DNA of 64,000 nucleotides from Alteromonas sp. a30 (GTDB lineage Bacteria > Pseudomonadota > Gammaproteobacteria > Enterobacterales > Alteromonadaceae), in assembly GCF_026788005.1 (NCBI RefSeq), contig NZ_JABEPE010000003.1, positions 289,478 through 353,477 of the forward strand, in the 5' to 3' direction. A model generated the notes under the pieces. The model saw only the letters and a program-made list of their open reading frames with translations, was not told the origin of the DNA and searched no databases. The translations under genes and the position numbers were made by a program. How positions within the stretch are numbered: position 1 is the stretch's first letter; each line of letters opens with the position of its first letter. Below are positions 32,903-42,725 of the stretch, in pieces.

Positions 32903-32912
32903 GGTATCTCTT

Positions 32913-33797
32913 GTGGGCATCATCATTTTTCCCATTCACTTTTTCCTACAGCTAGTAACAGTGAGCTTTTATGCCTCCAGCATACTTGTTTTTACACTGC
33001 TTAAACTGATACTTCCTTTTTCAACAGCTCAAAAATACATTAATAGCATCCTAGACTGGTGTGTTGGTGCATACGGAATATCCGCAGTTTTCTGGGTGAA
33101 TTTGTTTAATAATCCAACATGGGATTATCAAATGAAAGGCGAACCTAGCAAAGATAATTGGTACTTACTTACCTCCAATCATATAAGTTATTTGGATATT
33201 ATCCTTATTTTAAACTGGAGTTATTACCATATTCCTTCGCCTAAGTTCTTTATTAAAAAGGAACTGTTATTTATGCCTTTAGTTGGTCAGGCTTGTTGGG
33301 CATTGGATATGCCCTTTATGAGCCGCTATAACCGCAGGCAAGTCGCTAAGAATCCGCAGTTGAAAAATAAAGATATTGAGACCACACGTAAGCATTGTGA
33401 GAAATTCAAATTCAGGCCAACAACGGTAATTAATTTTGTTGAAGGCACCCGTTTCACTAAAGCGAAACAAGCCAAGCGAAACACACAATTTAAGCATCTG
33501 TTATCTCCTAAAGCCGGCGGTATTGCATTTACACTCGCCAGCATGGGAGAACTCTTCACCCACACTATTGACGTCACACTTCAGTATCCAGATAACCCTG
33601 GTCATGTCATGATCGACATGTTGCGTGGGCAACTTAAGCGCATTGTGATCCATGTTGAACTCGTCCCTATTGATAAACAACTCATAGGCGATTACTACAA
33701 CGATCAAACGTTTAAATCTCGCTTTCAGGAAAAACTTAACGCCCATTGGATAAAAAAAGATAACAAACTGGAAAAGTTGTTGATTAAACACGATTAG
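32913..33797 (+). CDS. PlsC-type acyltransferase family protein (YihG-like), copy 2
   Basis: 294 residues from the GTG at 32913; the motif is NHISYLD (HX4D retained) and EGTRF. Membrane helix at about 2-32. It shares long runs with copy 1 (KFFxKKEL, K-x-K-D-x-ETTRK-x-CEKF, FKHLL-x-PKAGGIAF), so it arose by duplication, but the catalytic-loop residues differ (HRSWVD against HISYLD), which may reflect another acyl or lipid preference. GTG 32913 is chosen since AGGG overlaps the upstream stop 8 nt earlier; an in-frame ATG at 32862 would overlap copy 1 by 41 nt. Confidence 0.84.
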   Translation: MGIIIFPIHFFLQLVTVSFYASSILVFTLLKLILPFSTAQKYINSILDWCVGAYGISAVFWVNLFNNPTWDYQMKGEPSKDNWYLLTSNHISYLDIILILNWSYYHIPSPKFFIKKELLFMPLVGQACWALDMPFMSRYNRRQVAKNPQLKNKDIETTRKHCEKFKFRPTTVINFVEGTRFTKAKQAKRNTQFKHLLSPKAGGIAFTLASMGELFTHTIDVTLQYPDNPGHVMIDMLRGQLKRIVIHVELVPIDKQLIGDYYNDQTFKSRFQEKLNAHWIKKDNKLEKLLIKHD

Positions 33798-33843
33798 TCT
33801 AGAGTAGTTTCTTATTTTTATCGGACCCAATCAGAGGATTTTG

Positions 33844-35061
33844 ATGCTGAATTTGTCAGTGCCCGACAACTTACTTCATAACCACCTAAGTCCATTGCTT
33901 GATCAGGTCAAAGTTCCGACAGAACTACACCCTATTATCTATCACAGTATCGCTTTTGTAGTTATTCTGGGGATTGCCTTTATTGGCTTTAACGTCGTCA
34001 ATCGATTATTCAGCGCCAATATCAGCCATTTACTGACTAAAACCAAAAGCAGCCTTAAGGATGCGCTGGAACGACATCATTTCTTTTCACGTTTTTCCCA
34101 CACAATAACCGCTATGGTGTTTGGTGCAGCAGGTAATGCATTGTATGTACAGGAAAGCACTCCCTTATTTATTGTTGACCTAATTGCCACCGTCTATTTC
34201 ATTATCGCCATCACATCAGTCTTTAACGCGATACTAAACACCATTCATTACAACTACAACCGCTCAAGATACTCCAAACGAGTACCAATAGATGGCTTCA
34301 TACAAGTTGGCAAACTCGTGGTTATATCGATTGCAATTTTGCTGGTTGCAGCAAAAGTGTTAGACAAATCTCCCGGCTTACTGCTATCAGGTCTTGGCGC
34401 TATTACTGCCGTTTTACTTCTCGTATTTAAGGACACGATTCTTGGTTTTGTTGCAGGTATTAATATCGCGGCTAATCGAACTGTTAACAATGGCGACTGG
34501 GTCGAAATTCCAAGTTATGGTGCAGACGGTACTGTTTTAGCGCTAGGGTTAACCACGGTAAAAATACAAAACTGGGACAACACTATCACCTCTATTCCAA
34601 CCTACGCTTTAATGAACGAAGAAGTCAAAAACTGGCGCGGCATGGAAAATTCAGGGGGGCGACGTATCAAGCGTGCGATTTGGCTTGATGCACAAACGGT
34701 TAATATTTGGAATACGGAACAACAAGAACAACTAAAACAGAAAAACCTACTAGCGCCACCACCGTTTGAAGAAATCGCTCACGAATCTCAAACCAATATT
34801 GGTCTACTTCGCAATTACATCCATCATTATTTGAAGCATCATCCTTTAGTCAACGAAAACCTAACTTTACTGGTACGTCAGTTGCAACCAACCGACTTAG
34901 GCATTCCTATAGAGGTATATTGCTTTAGCAAAGAGAAGTCTTGGGCGAAATACGAAACACTGCAAGCTGAACTCATTGAGCACTTTATTGCTGTATTGCC
35001 GCATTTTGGGTTGAAGATGTATCAAAGGATCAGCGACCGCTCCGAGGGAATCGATCGCTAA
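33844..35061 (+). CDS. MscS-family mechanosensitive channel, YbdG-like
   Basis: 405 residues. Membrane helices at about 32-57, 88-140 and 155-185; the MscS pore helix and beta domain follow (LLLSGLGAITAVLLLVFKDTILGFVAGINIAANRTVNNGDWVEIP, about 177-222). The C-terminal domain is the longer YbdG type. It should open on membrane tension to release solutes; YbdG itself is a low-conductance osmotic channel. ATG 33844 is preferred (GAGG 6 nt before) over the in-frame TTG at 33841. It is convergent with the isomerase gene, 18 bp apart. Confidence 0.9.
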   Translation: MLNLSVPDNLLHNHLSPLLDQVKVPTELHPIIYHSIAFVVILGIAFIGFNVVNRLFSANISHLLTKTKSSLKDALERHHFFSRFSHTITAMVFGAAGNALYVQESTPLFIVDLIATVYFIIAITSVFNAILNTIHYNYNRSRYSKRVPIDGFIQVGKLVVISIAILLVAAKVLDKSPGLLLSGLGAITAVLLLVFKDTILGFVAGINIAANRTVNNGDWVEIPSYGADGTVLALGLTTVKIQNWDNTITSIPTYALMNEEVKNWRGMENSGGRRIKRAIWLDAQTVNIWNTEQQEQLKQKNLLAPPPFEEIAHESQTNIGLLRNYIHHYLKHHPLVNENLTLLVRQLQPTDLGIPIEVYCFSKEKSWAKYETLQAELIEHFIAVLPHFGLKMYQRISDRSEGIDR

Positions 35062-35079
35062 TTGGATTAAGGCAAGAAC

Positions 35080-35679
35080 CTAGTCATTAAGCAGATGATC
35101 GACGGCTTCCTCTAAGCTCTCATCTCCCCAAAACATTTCGCCTTTTGCGAAGAACATCGGCGCACCAAAGATGCCTATTTCAATTGCTTTGTCAGTGTTT
35201 TGCTTCAACGCATCTTTAAATTCAGCTTGCTCCAACTTGGCAAAAATCTCTGCAACTGGCGCCCCTAACCGTTCTAACAATGCTTGAATAGGAGCCGGAT
35301 CTTTACCCGAAATATCAACACCTTGTTCAAAGTACAGTTCAAAAATGCCTTTGATGAAATCCGCTTCCCAAGGTTCGCCATGAATAGCAGTACCAATTCT
35401 TGCAGGCACTAAGGCAAAAGTCGGAAAAGTGTCTGGCCACTTATAAGGGTACCCAAGATTCTTAGACTTACGCAGCATATCACGACGCATATACTTTGCT
35501 TTCGCTGGAATGGAAACCGGTGCGTCACGATTCTCCGCTTTAAACACCGCTCCGAGTAAAAAAGGCTTCCAATCAACAACAAAACCTTTTTCATTGGCCA
35601 ATTCGGCTATCCGCTTCGCCGTTAAATAACAATACGGACTGGAAAACTCATACCAGAACTCTAGGGTAGGTTTGGACAT
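35080..35679 (-). CDS. 2-hydroxychromene-2-carboxylate isomerase (kappa-GST/DsbA-fold)
   Basis: 199 residues, the family's usual length. The N-terminal thioredoxin-like strand and active-site turn (FWYEFSSPYCYLTAKRI, Ser13/Ser14 as the glutathione-contacting serines) and the C-terminal cis-proline-like segment IFGAPMFF are present. In naphthalene degraders this enzyme isomerises 2-hydroxychromene-2-carboxylate with glutathione; here no aromatic pathway is adjacent, so the true substrate is open. It follows tusA by 23 nt on the minus strand. Confidence 0.88.
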   Translation of the reverse strand: MSKPTLEFWYEFSSPYCYLTAKRIAELANEKGFVVDWKPFLLGAVFKAENRDAPVSIPAKAKYMRRDMLRKSKNLGYPYKWPDTFPTFALVPARIGTAIHGEPWEADFIKGIFELYFEQGVDISGKDPAPIQALLERLGAPVAEIFAKLEQAEFKDALKQNTDKAIEIGIFGAPMFFAKGEMFWGDESLEEAVDHLLND

Positions 35680-35702
35680 CGCTTTTCCCTCACAATTAAA
35701 CG

Positions 35703-35963
35703 TTAAACCCCTTTCTTAATCAAATACCGAAATGGGTGATTTTCGGTGTCATAGGACACCAAAGTATGCGCCATAAATCGACAAAAACTTGGAATATCTC
35801 TCGTTGTCGCAGGGTCGTCAGCAATGACAAGCAAGGTTTCACCCTCTTGCATTTTTCGTACGCGCATCCTAACCATCATCACAGGTTCAGGGCAGCGCAA
35901 GCCGAGGGCGTCTAGCTCGTGATCTGCGTTATCAAACAGTTGCGTTGAATCACTCGATACCAT
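35703..35963 (-). CDS. tusA: TusA-type sulfur carrier protein
   Basis: 86 residues, standard size. The catalytic cysteine is Cys24 in [13 protein letters not shown], the signature of TusA, which takes persulfide from IscS and passes it on for 2-thiouridine synthesis of tRNA and other sulfur uses. The first 14 nt overlap the 3' end of pyrE, so translation is coupled. Confidence 0.9.
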   Translation of the reverse strand: MVSSDSTQLFDNADHELDALGLRCPEPVMMVRMRVRKMQEGETLLVIADDPATTRDIPSFCRFMAHTLVSYDTENHPFRYLIKKGV

Positions 35964-36594
35964 ATTGATCCCGATAAGCGGTCACACTCGGAAGATAAGC
36001 CTTGAACGCGTCCTTCTCCTTAATAAACTCTATGACGTCTGTTAACGCTACAATAGACACCACCTTTGTATTAAAGTCCCTTTCTACTTCTTGAATAGCA
36101 GAAAGCTCACCTTGCCCTTTTTCCTGACGATCCAACGCAATTAACACACCTGCCAGCTCTGCATTATTCGCTTGAATCAGGCTCATTGATTCACGGATGG
36201 CCGTTCCCGCGGTGATCACATCATCCACTAACATGATTCTTCCTTGCAGCGGGCTACCGACAAGGTTGCCGCCTTCACCGTGATCTTTTTTCTCTTTACG
36301 ATTAAAGCAATAAGGTTTATCGATGCGATGTTTATCTGCCAGTGCAACGGCTGTTGTGGTGGCGATAGGAATTCCTTTATATGCAGGCCCGAATAACACA
36401 TCAAACTCAATGCCAGAATCGACTAACGCCGCAGCATAAAATTGCCCCAGCTTAGCTAAATCATTTCCGGTATTAAATAAACCGGCATTAAAAAAATACG
36501 GGCTGGTACGCCCAGATTTCAAAGTAAATTCACCAAATTTCAACACCTTGCGCTGCAAGGCAAACTCAATAAAGTCTTGTTTATATTGCTGCAT
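35950..36594 (-). CDS. pyrE: Orotate phosphoribosyltransferase
   Basis: 214 residues. The PRPP-binding motif [16 protein letters not shown] is near residue 119 and the N-terminal region ([26 protein letters not shown]) is typical. It makes orotidine 5'-phosphate in de novo pyrimidine synthesis. The rph-pyrE order is as in E. coli, but a hairpin separates the two here. tusA overlaps its 3' end. Confidence 0.96.
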   Translation of the reverse strand: MQQYKQDFIEFALQRKVLKFGEFTLKSGRTSPYFFNAGLFNTGNDLAKLGQFYAAALVDSGIEFDVLFGPAYKGIPIATTTAVALADKHRIDKPYCFNRKEKKDHGEGGNLVGSPLQGRIMLVDDVITAGTAIRESMSLIQANNAELAGVLIALDRQEKGQGELSAIQEVERDFNTKVVSIVALTDVIEFIKEKDAFKAYLPSVTAYRDQYGIE

Positions 36595-36632
36595 AACTGA
36601 TTACTGACTTATAACTCATAGGATTTATGTTG

Positions 36633-36660
36633 AAAAGGCGCTTTATTAAAAGCGCCTTTA
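36633..36660 (-). terminator. Hairpin between rph and pyrE
   Basis: AAAGGCGCTTT (36634-36644) and AAAGCGCCTTT (36649-36659) make a perfect 11-bp stem with a 4-nt loop. On the minus strand it ends in CCTTTTC, terminator-like. It lies 23 nt after rph and 39 nt before pyrE, as in the E. coli rph-pyrE attenuator; the equivalence is an inference. Confidence 0.75.
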
Positions 36661-36682
36661 TGCTTACGACTGAGCAGAAATC

Positions 36683-37396
36683 TTAGTTCAGTGCGGCTTT
36701 TTGTACATCAAAAATTTCACGGATGCCGCGTTTTGCTAGCTCCATCATTTCGTACATTTCTTCGAAACTAAATGGCGCTTCTTCTGCTGTACCCTGCACT
36801 TCAATTAACTTGCCTGTTTCGGTCATTACCACATTCATGTCTGTTTCTGCGGCTGAGTCTTCAAGGTATTCCAAGTCGACTACGGGTACACCTTGATAAA
36901 CACCAACAGACACGGCTCCAATCATGCATTTCATTGGATTGGTTTTAATAATGCCTTTGGTACGCATATAGCTAAGGGCATCGGCTAGCGCCACACAAGC
37001 ACCGGAAATAGATGCCGTACGCGTGCCACCGTCAGCTTGAATGACATCACAGTCAATGGTGATGGTATTCTCACCTAGCATTTTTAAATCAACCGCAGCT
37101 CGCAAAGCTCTGGCAATCAAGCGTTGAATCTCTAAAGTGCGACCACTTTGTTTACCCCTTGCCGCTTCTCGCTGAGAACGGGTATGGGTTGCACGAGGTA
37201 ACATGCTGTATTCTGCTGTTACCCAACCACGACCTTCACCTTTCATAAAGCGAGGAACCCCTTCTTCTACGGTGGCATTACAAAGCACTTTTGTATTACC
37301 AAACTCAACAAGCACGGAACCTTCTGCATGAAGGGTATAGTTGCGTGTGATGGTAATGGGTCTAATCTGCCCTGTTGTTCTGCCGCTTGGTCGCAT
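36683..37396 (-). CDS. rph: Ribonuclease PH
   Basis: 237 residues, standard. Opens [14 protein letters not shown] with the RNase PH wording through [33 protein letters not shown] and [18 protein letters not shown]. It trims tRNA 3' ends by phosphorolysis. It is 47 nt after the S9 peptidase gene on the same strand and is divergent from yicC beyond it. Confidence 0.96.
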   Translation of the reverse strand: MRPSGRTTGQIRPITITRNYTLHAEGSVLVEFGNTKVLCNATVEEGVPRFMKGEGRGWVTAEYSMLPRATHTRSQREAARGKQSGRTLEIQRLIARALRAAVDLKMLGENTITIDCDVIQADGGTRTASISGACVALADALSYMRTKGIIKTNPMKCMIGAVSVGVYQGVPVVDLEYLEDSAAETDMNVVMTETGKLIEVQGTAEEAPFSFEEMYEMMELAKRGIREIFDVQKAALN

Positions 37397-37443
37397 TGCG
37401 CTCTCCTAAGTGAAAATAAAAGTAATAGCTGGATATTATACGG

Positions 37444-39399
37444 CTATTTCAAATTTTCTCTTAGGAAATCGACCACTTCTTCATAGTAGGCTGTTCGATT
37501 TTCCTCATCAAAGAAACCATGCGCTTCGCCACTACGTGTAAACCAACGGTACTTTTTACCTTGCTTTTTCAGTGCTTCTGCTAACTTTTCCGCGTGTTCA
37601 AACGGAACACGCTCATCTTCTTCACCGTGCGCAATCATCACATTGGCTTTTAATTTATCCACATTATTTACAGGAGAAAACGCGCGCCAAACCGCTTCAT
37701 CTTTACCTAGCGCCATCTCTAGGTAGCTTTCGCCATAACCGCGCTCGGGAATATCACCTTCAGTGAACATCATCTCTAAATCGTAAACACCACCACCAGC
37801 AATGGCGCATTTAAATAAATCTGGCTCAATGGTAGCGGCTTGAATGGCAGAATAGCCGCCAAAACTGAACCCCATAATGCATAACTTACTCGCATCAATA
37901 TTATGATTCGCTAGCGCCCATTTTGTGCCATCTATAATGTCGTGCTGAATGGTGTCACCCCAATGTTTATGCCCTGCCGCCCAAAACGCTTTGCCATAGC
38001 CTTCGGAACCACGATAATTCACACGCAACACGGCATAACCTTGGCTCGCTAAAAGCTGAACGTCACGATTATACGTCCAATAATCGCGCACCCCATGAGG
38101 GCCGCCATGCACGAGTGTGACCATCGGTACTTTTGCATCCGCTGCAACACCATTTGGCATGGTTAACAAACCGTGCACTTTTGTGCCATCGCGCGCTTCA
38201 AAAGAAACCGGCTCTGTTAATGACACCAACTTTGCATCAATGTGGCTTAAGTTATTAAACAGCAAAGACAACTTATTAGTTTTCTTGTTGTACAAATAGA
38301 AAATGCCCGGATTAGTATCGGAGCTTACCGCCACCACACTCATATTGCCGTCTTCACTTTGGCTGGTAATGGTGACTTTGCTGCCCGCAAAGGTTTTCAC
38401 CAAGTTGCGGAAAATCTGCGCTTCTTCATTGGTTTTATTGAAGATAACGTAATTAGGATAGCCGGGGTCAACTCTTACCGCGTAAACTTCTGTATCGTCA
38501 TAATTAGTAACGGCGTGGGTAATATCTACATCTGGGTCTACATAAAGCTTTTTCTTCTCGCCAGTGTTGATATTGATTTTGAACAAGCCTTCTTTATCTT
38601 GATCATGATTTTCAATCACATAAAACCAATCACCTGATTCATCAAAAGCAATGGGCCTAAAGTACGAACCAATTGGCACATTTTCTAATTCGCTCCATGT
38701 ACGTTCTTCTTCGTTAAACACATATGCATGGAGGCGGTACTCATTATCAACGCTGGTTGCTAAGCGAACTTTAGAGTTTTGATCGGTGTGAAAGGTAGTG
38801 TAAGGCGTAGGAGAGCGGCCCAATGGCTTACTCAATTTACCGTTATAAACATTCAATTCGTGAATAAAAGAATGTTTATCCGAGGTTGCAGATTGAGGTT
38901 CAGATGAAATCAAAATATGATCTTCATCATCAGGCATGTAATCAATAATATCAGCCCAGCCGATAGTCGCTTTCCGTTTCTGAATTAACGAACCCGTTTG
39001 CTTTTCCGCGGCACGATAACCATAAATCAGCTCAGCGCGGCTACCATCGTAATTCACCGCATAAAGCTCGCCATAATATTGAAGCTGCTCTAACCAAGCG
39101 CGTTTATGCATTATCTTAATAACAATGCGTTCATTGTTAACCCAATGAATATCTCCCACTTCTTCGCCACCAGCAAACGCCGTAGCCCCCACCATTTTGA
39201 AGGTAGAGGTACTCAGCACAATCATTTTGCGCTCACCTTCTTGGGTTAAAGTAACAGCAAGATGTTTTCCATCAGGAGAAAGTTCTGCTTCGTGGTAGGT
39301 ATCCGCTTTTGCAATTAAAGCAGGGGAGATTTGCGCCAATACTGGCAAAGAAGTTAAAAGTATTATAGCTGTTATCAGCCGCCAACTCGGTTTGAGCAT
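37444..39399 (-). CDS. Exported S9-family prolyl oligopeptidase-like serine peptidase
   Basis: 651 residues. Signal peptide (about 7-22, ending VLAQ), an N-terminal beta-propeller (about 40-380; ELSPDGKHLAVTLTQEGE) and a C-terminal alpha/beta hydrolase with Ser512 in GFSFGGYS, Asp in GEEDERVP and His in SGEAHGFF. Substrates are probably short peptides (acylaminoacyl- or dipeptidyl-peptidase type) in the periplasm. It may share a transcript with rph, which follows 47 nt downstream. Confidence 0.92.
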   Translation of the reverse strand: MLKPSWRLITAIILLTSLPVLAQISPALIAKADTYHEAELSPDGKHLAVTLTQEGERKMIVLSTSTFKMVGATAFAGGEEVGDIHWVNNERIVIKIMHKRAWLEQLQYYGELYAVNYDGSRAELIYGYRAAEKQTGSLIQKRKATIGWADIIDYMPDDEDHILISSEPQSATSDKHSFIHELNVYNGKLSKPLGRSPTPYTTFHTDQNSKVRLATSVDNEYRLHAYVFNEEERTWSELENVPIGSYFRPIAFDESGDWFYVIENHDQDKEGLFKININTGEKKKLYVDPDVDITHAVTNYDDTEVYAVRVDPGYPNYVIFNKTNEEAQIFRNLVKTFAGSKVTITSQSEDGNMSVVAVSSDTNPGIFYLYNKKTNKLSLLFNNLSHIDAKLVSLTEPVSFEARDGTKVHGLLTMPNGVAADAKVPMVTLVHGGPHGVRDYWTYNRDVQLLASQGYAVLRVNYRGSEGYGKAFWAAGHKHWGDTIQHDIIDGTKWALANHNIDASKLCIMGFSFGGYSAIQAATIEPDLFKCAIAGGGVYDLEMMFTEGDIPERGYGESYLEMALGKDEAVWRAFSPVNNVDKLKANVMIAHGEEDERVPFEHAEKLAEALKKQGKKYRWFTRSGEAHGFFDEENRTAYYEEVVDFLRENLK

Positions 39400-39611
39400 T
39401 CCTAGATCCTTTTATAACTAATATTCCGAAACCGCTCTTTCAGACCTCGAAAAAACGATCATGATAAAGCGGGGTAAGTATGGCAGAAGAGTAAGTTTTC
39501 GCAACCTTTACGCTGTCCTTACTACGGTAGACAAACAACTAAAATAATAAGACGTTAACAGGCCAATCAGTTCGCGTTAGAATGCCTCCATCAAACTTAA
39601 GGAACGATTAC

Positions 39612-40475
39612 ATGATATACAGCATGACTGCCTTCGCCCGTAAAGAACTTAAAGGCTCTTGGGGTACAGCCGTTTGGGAAATTCGCTCAGTTAACCAGCG
39701 ATTCTTAGAAACTTACTTCCGCCTACCCGAACAGTTTCGAAGCCTAGAACCTGTATTGCGCGAGCGTTTCCGCAAACGCCTTCAGCGAGGCAAAGTAGAA
39801 TGCAATTTACGCTTCAACGATGAAGGCGCGGAAAATAGCAAAATTACACTTAATGAATCCCTCGCAAAACAAGTTTTAGAAGCAGCAGACTGGATTCAGT
39901 CTCATGGTCAATCGACTGGCGTTAATCCATTAGATGTCTTGCGCTGGCCGGGCGTGGTTTCAGCAGAAGAAACCGATATGGACGCCATCCAAACCGAGTT
40001 ACTCAAAGGCTTAGATGCCGCTCTAAATGACTTTATTGAAGCGCGTGCCACAGAAGGCGAAGAACTGAAAAAACTAATAGAACAACGCCTTGATGGCATT
40101 GAAGTAGAAGCCCAAAAAGTGGGTGAACACATGCCACAAATCATTCAATGGCAACGCGAAAAACTACAAACCCGCTTTGAAGAAGCCAAGGTCGAACTTG
40201 AAGAAACCCGCTTAGAGCAAGAAATGGTCATGCTAGCGCAAAAGCTGGATGTAGCCGAAGAGCTAGACCGCCTTGCTGCACACGTTAAAGAAACCCGCAA
40301 TATCATGAAAAAAGGCGGTGCATGTGGCAGACGCTTAGACTTCATGATGCAAGAATTCAACCGTGAATCAAACACGCTAGGCTCTAAGTCGATTAATGCA
40401 GAAGTAACTCAATCCGCAGTGGAATTGAAAGTGTTAATTGAGCAGATGCGAGAGCAGATCCAGAATATTGAGTAA
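39612..40475 (+). CDS. yicC: YicC-family endoribonuclease
   Basis: 287 residues. Opens MIYSMTAFARKE and ends with the YicC C-terminal domain (ETRLEQEMVMLAQKLDVAEELDRLAAHV; GRRLDFMMQEFNRESNTLGSKS). Members are RNases reported to act on small RNAs. ATG 39612 has TAAGGA 8 nt before it and matches the family start; the ATG at 39582 was rejected. The 3' end is a known integration site for mobilizable genomic islands, and the gene next to it here is an integrase. Confidence 0.95.
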   Translation: MIYSMTAFARKELKGSWGTAVWEIRSVNQRFLETYFRLPEQFRSLEPVLRERFRKRLQRGKVECNLRFNDEGAENSKITLNESLAKQVLEAADWIQSHGQSTGVNPLDVLRWPGVVSAEETDMDAIQTELLKGLDAALNDFIEARATEGEELKKLIEQRLDGIEVEAQKVGEHMPQIIQWQREKLQTRFEEAKVELEETRLEQEMVMLAQKLDVAEELDRLAAHVKETRNIMKKGGACGRRLDFMMQEFNRESNTLGSKSINAEVTQSAVELKVLIEQMREQIQNIE

Positions 40476-40502
40476 TTTTTTACCTACACAAGAATGTCTT
40501 AG

Positions 40503-40541
40503 AAGCTCTGCTATTTCGTTGTAAATACAGGGCTTTTTTAT
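40503..40541 (+). terminator. Probable terminator after yicC
   Basis: AAGCTCTG (40503-40510) pairs with CAGGGCTT (40528-40535, one G-U pair), followed by six T. It lies 28 nt after the yicC stop, possibly on island DNA if integration took place at the stop codon. Confidence 0.65.
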
Positions 40542-40737
40542 TTTTCCCGTCCAAATCGGTTTGCAGATGCCCGTTACCAACTACCTGTTTAGTCGTGGGC
40601 AGAATGGTGGGCAGTAAGTTACCCAATTCTCGCATTTAACTGGCCACCACAACAGGTTAGCTGCTGATTCAATAAGCAAATCGGTGGTGGGCCGCCATTA
40701 TTGCCCCCTCCATTATTTCAGCAACTATGGAGTAAAC

Positions 40738-41988
40738 ATGGGAAAACTCACAGCAAAACAGGTTATTGCTTACAGCAAAGCCGACCCAAAAAAATATTCA
40801 GACGGTGAAGGCCTATACTTTTACGTCCGCAAACAGGGCTCGCCTCATTGGATGATCCGCTACACCACAGCCAAAGGAAGACGAGAAGCGACCTTGGGAC
40901 AATTTCCTTTGATGTCGTTGGCAGACGCTCGAATTGCCGCCGCTTATTTTCGGAAGGAAGTGCGTGCCGGCATAGATCCTCTTCTGGAAAAACAGAAAAT
41001 CGAGTTACCTGACATCGAGACAGTGGATCAACTGTTCCATGACTGGTATCGAACAGACCTGAGTCGACGACTAAAGCATCCCAAGATTCCGTATCGGGTT
41101 TACACCAAAGACATAAGCCCAGTCATTGGCATTAAGTGTATTTCTGAGGTGACCGCTCGCGATGTGCGTGAAGTATTAGAGCGTATTCGAGAAAGTAACC
41201 GCCCTACCATTGCCAACGACACCTTGATGTGCATGAAGCAGCTGTTTCGACATGCGATTAAGCTCGACTTAACGCTGAATAACCCAGCCGCTGCATTTAC
41301 CGTGGACGATGCCGGTGGCGTGGAGTCCAGTAAAGACAGGATGCTCAGCAAAGAGGAAATTCACTACGCCTTCAGCGTGTTTCATACCCATATCAATAGC
41401 TTTGGCCGCGATAGCTACCTCGCTTGATGTTTGTTTTTGGTATTGGGCGTGCGCAAAAGCGAACTGTGCGAAGCCATGTGGCGTGAAATGGACTTAACCA
41501 TGGCCGTGTGGGATCTACCCAAAGAACGCAGCAAAACCGGCGTGCCAATCAGCATCCCCTTACCGCGCCAAGCCATTACCTAGTTCAACGAGCTGCAAAT
41601 CCGTGCTTGTGGCTCGCCTTATGTTTTCCCTGCCAGACGAACAAGCCATCGTCCGCATAGGGGGCCAGATACACTGAACCGCGCAATTTCTAAACTCTTT
41701 GGTCGCGAGCCTGGGCGCAAAAAGCAGCCACCCAATAAAATGGGCAAGCTTGGGCACTTCACCGTACACGATTTACGCCGCACCTTTCGCAGCCTTGGTG
41801 CCTCTTTAGGCATTGCAGGCAACGTGGCCGAACGCTGTCTTAACCATAAGCTAAAAGGCGTTGAGGGCATTTACGACCGCCACGATTACTTTGAAGAGCG
41901 CCGAATTGCCCATCAAACCGTGGCTGATGTGATCGAACCACTGGTGAACTTTGAGCCCGCTTCACAACACCACACAGGAGTGCGTTAA
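40738..41988 (+). pseudogene. int: Tyrosine-recombinase integrase, broken by two in-frame stops
   Basis: Reading 416 codons in one unbroken frame gives a DUF4102-type integrase: arm-binding N-terminus (YSDGEGLYFYVRKQGSPHWMIRY), core-binding domain, and catalytic residues Arg (GVRKSELCEAMW), His-x-x-Arg (HDLRRTFRS), His (LNHKLKG) and Tyr (IYDRHDYF). Stops interrupt it: TGA at 41425-41427 and TAG at 41581-41583, each one base from TGG (Trp). No frameshift is needed. Without suppression only the N-terminal 229 residues are made, which lack catalysis. ATG 40738 has GGAG upstream. The position against yicC implies this enzyme inserted the island. Confidence 0.9.
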
Positions 41989-41989
41989 C

Positions 41990-42163
41990 ATGCAATTTAT
42001 GATGCGACTCACCTCTATTACCTTTCCAACAGCCATGCTGTCAGGGCTTGGTTGGTGTATTAGCCTTCTTCGATGGCAAACGAAGCCGTATGCCAAAAAA
42101 GCCAATCAGGCGAAACTAACAAACCACACTTTGCTCACTTACTGTGGGCAGTTGGAACAATGA
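41990..42163 (+). CDS. Small hypothetical protein after the integrase
   Basis: 57 residues. ATG 41990 has a good AGGAG at 41976-41980, 9 nt upstream, and its start directly follows the integrase stop, so it could be the second gene of that operon. One possible membrane helix (about 5-25), then a basic tail. Not recognised. A short excisionase-like role is conceivable from position only. Confidence 0.4.
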   Translation: MQFMMRLTSITFPTAMLSGLGWCISLLRWQTKPYAKKANQAKLTNHTLLTYCGQLEQ

Positions 42164-42314
42164 GGCAGTACTCGATACAGCAAGCTTTAGAAGGTGAATA
42201 AGAGGAAATTAAACTGCCCCAAGGAATGGAGCAATAGAGGATGCGGTAAGAACTCCTAACCGCATCAAAAATGCCAAACTTGCAAAAGTCCCATATTGGG
42301 ACCACCATCTATTT

Positions 42315-42626
42315 ATGAGAATTATCGCATTATCAACCTTAAGAACATTTTGGGAAGACAGCCCAGAATACATTGACGCGAAAGAGCCAACGTTAGCGTG
42401 GTATAGGCATGCATTAAACGCTGATTGGGGATCACCTACGGATGTGAAACAGGACTTTAGAAATGCCAGCATCTTCAAAGATGGGCGTGTCGTGTTTAAC
42501 ATTGCCGGTAATAAATACCGATTAGTTGTTTGGATCAATTATGCCTACAAGGTGGTTTACATACGGTTTATAGGCAGCCATAGCCATGCACAATACGAAA
42601 AATTCGTCGGGAACGAATTTTCATGA
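42315..42626 (+). CDS. higB: HigB-family toxin (mRNA interferase)
   Basis: 103 residues with the HigB_toxin family wording: TLRTFWEDSPEYIDAKEPTLAWYRHALNADWGSP, FKDGRVVFNIAGNKYRLVVWINY and a C-terminal VYIRFIGSHSHAQYEK. HigB enzymes cut mRNA at the ribosome. Toxin-first order with the HTH antitoxin downstream is typical of higBA. It likely stabilises the island. Confidence 0.92.
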   Translation: MRIIALSTLRTFWEDSPEYIDAKEPTLAWYRHALNADWGSPTDVKQDFRNASIFKDGRVVFNIAGNKYRLVVWINYAYKVVYIRFIGSHSHAQYEKFVGNEFS

Positions 42627-42725
42627 GCAACGCGAGCCCGAAGGGTGAGGCTCATGGACGAGCCGAATAAAAAATTGATGTGCAAACGATTTAAAGCCAA
42701 AAGGTAGTAACAAGAGGTACATATA

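Noticed and set aside
40440..40475. Direct repeat of the yicC end as attL/attR of the island
   Set aside because: I scanned the rest of the window for the last 15-20 bases of yicC and did not find a second copy.
41951..42163. Longer 70-codon version of the small gene after the integrase
   Set aside because: It would overlap the integrase end; ATG 41990 has the good AGGAG.
42209..42538. Minus-strand frame of 109 codons
   Set aside because: It overlaps higB, which has clear family motifs; no ribosome site.
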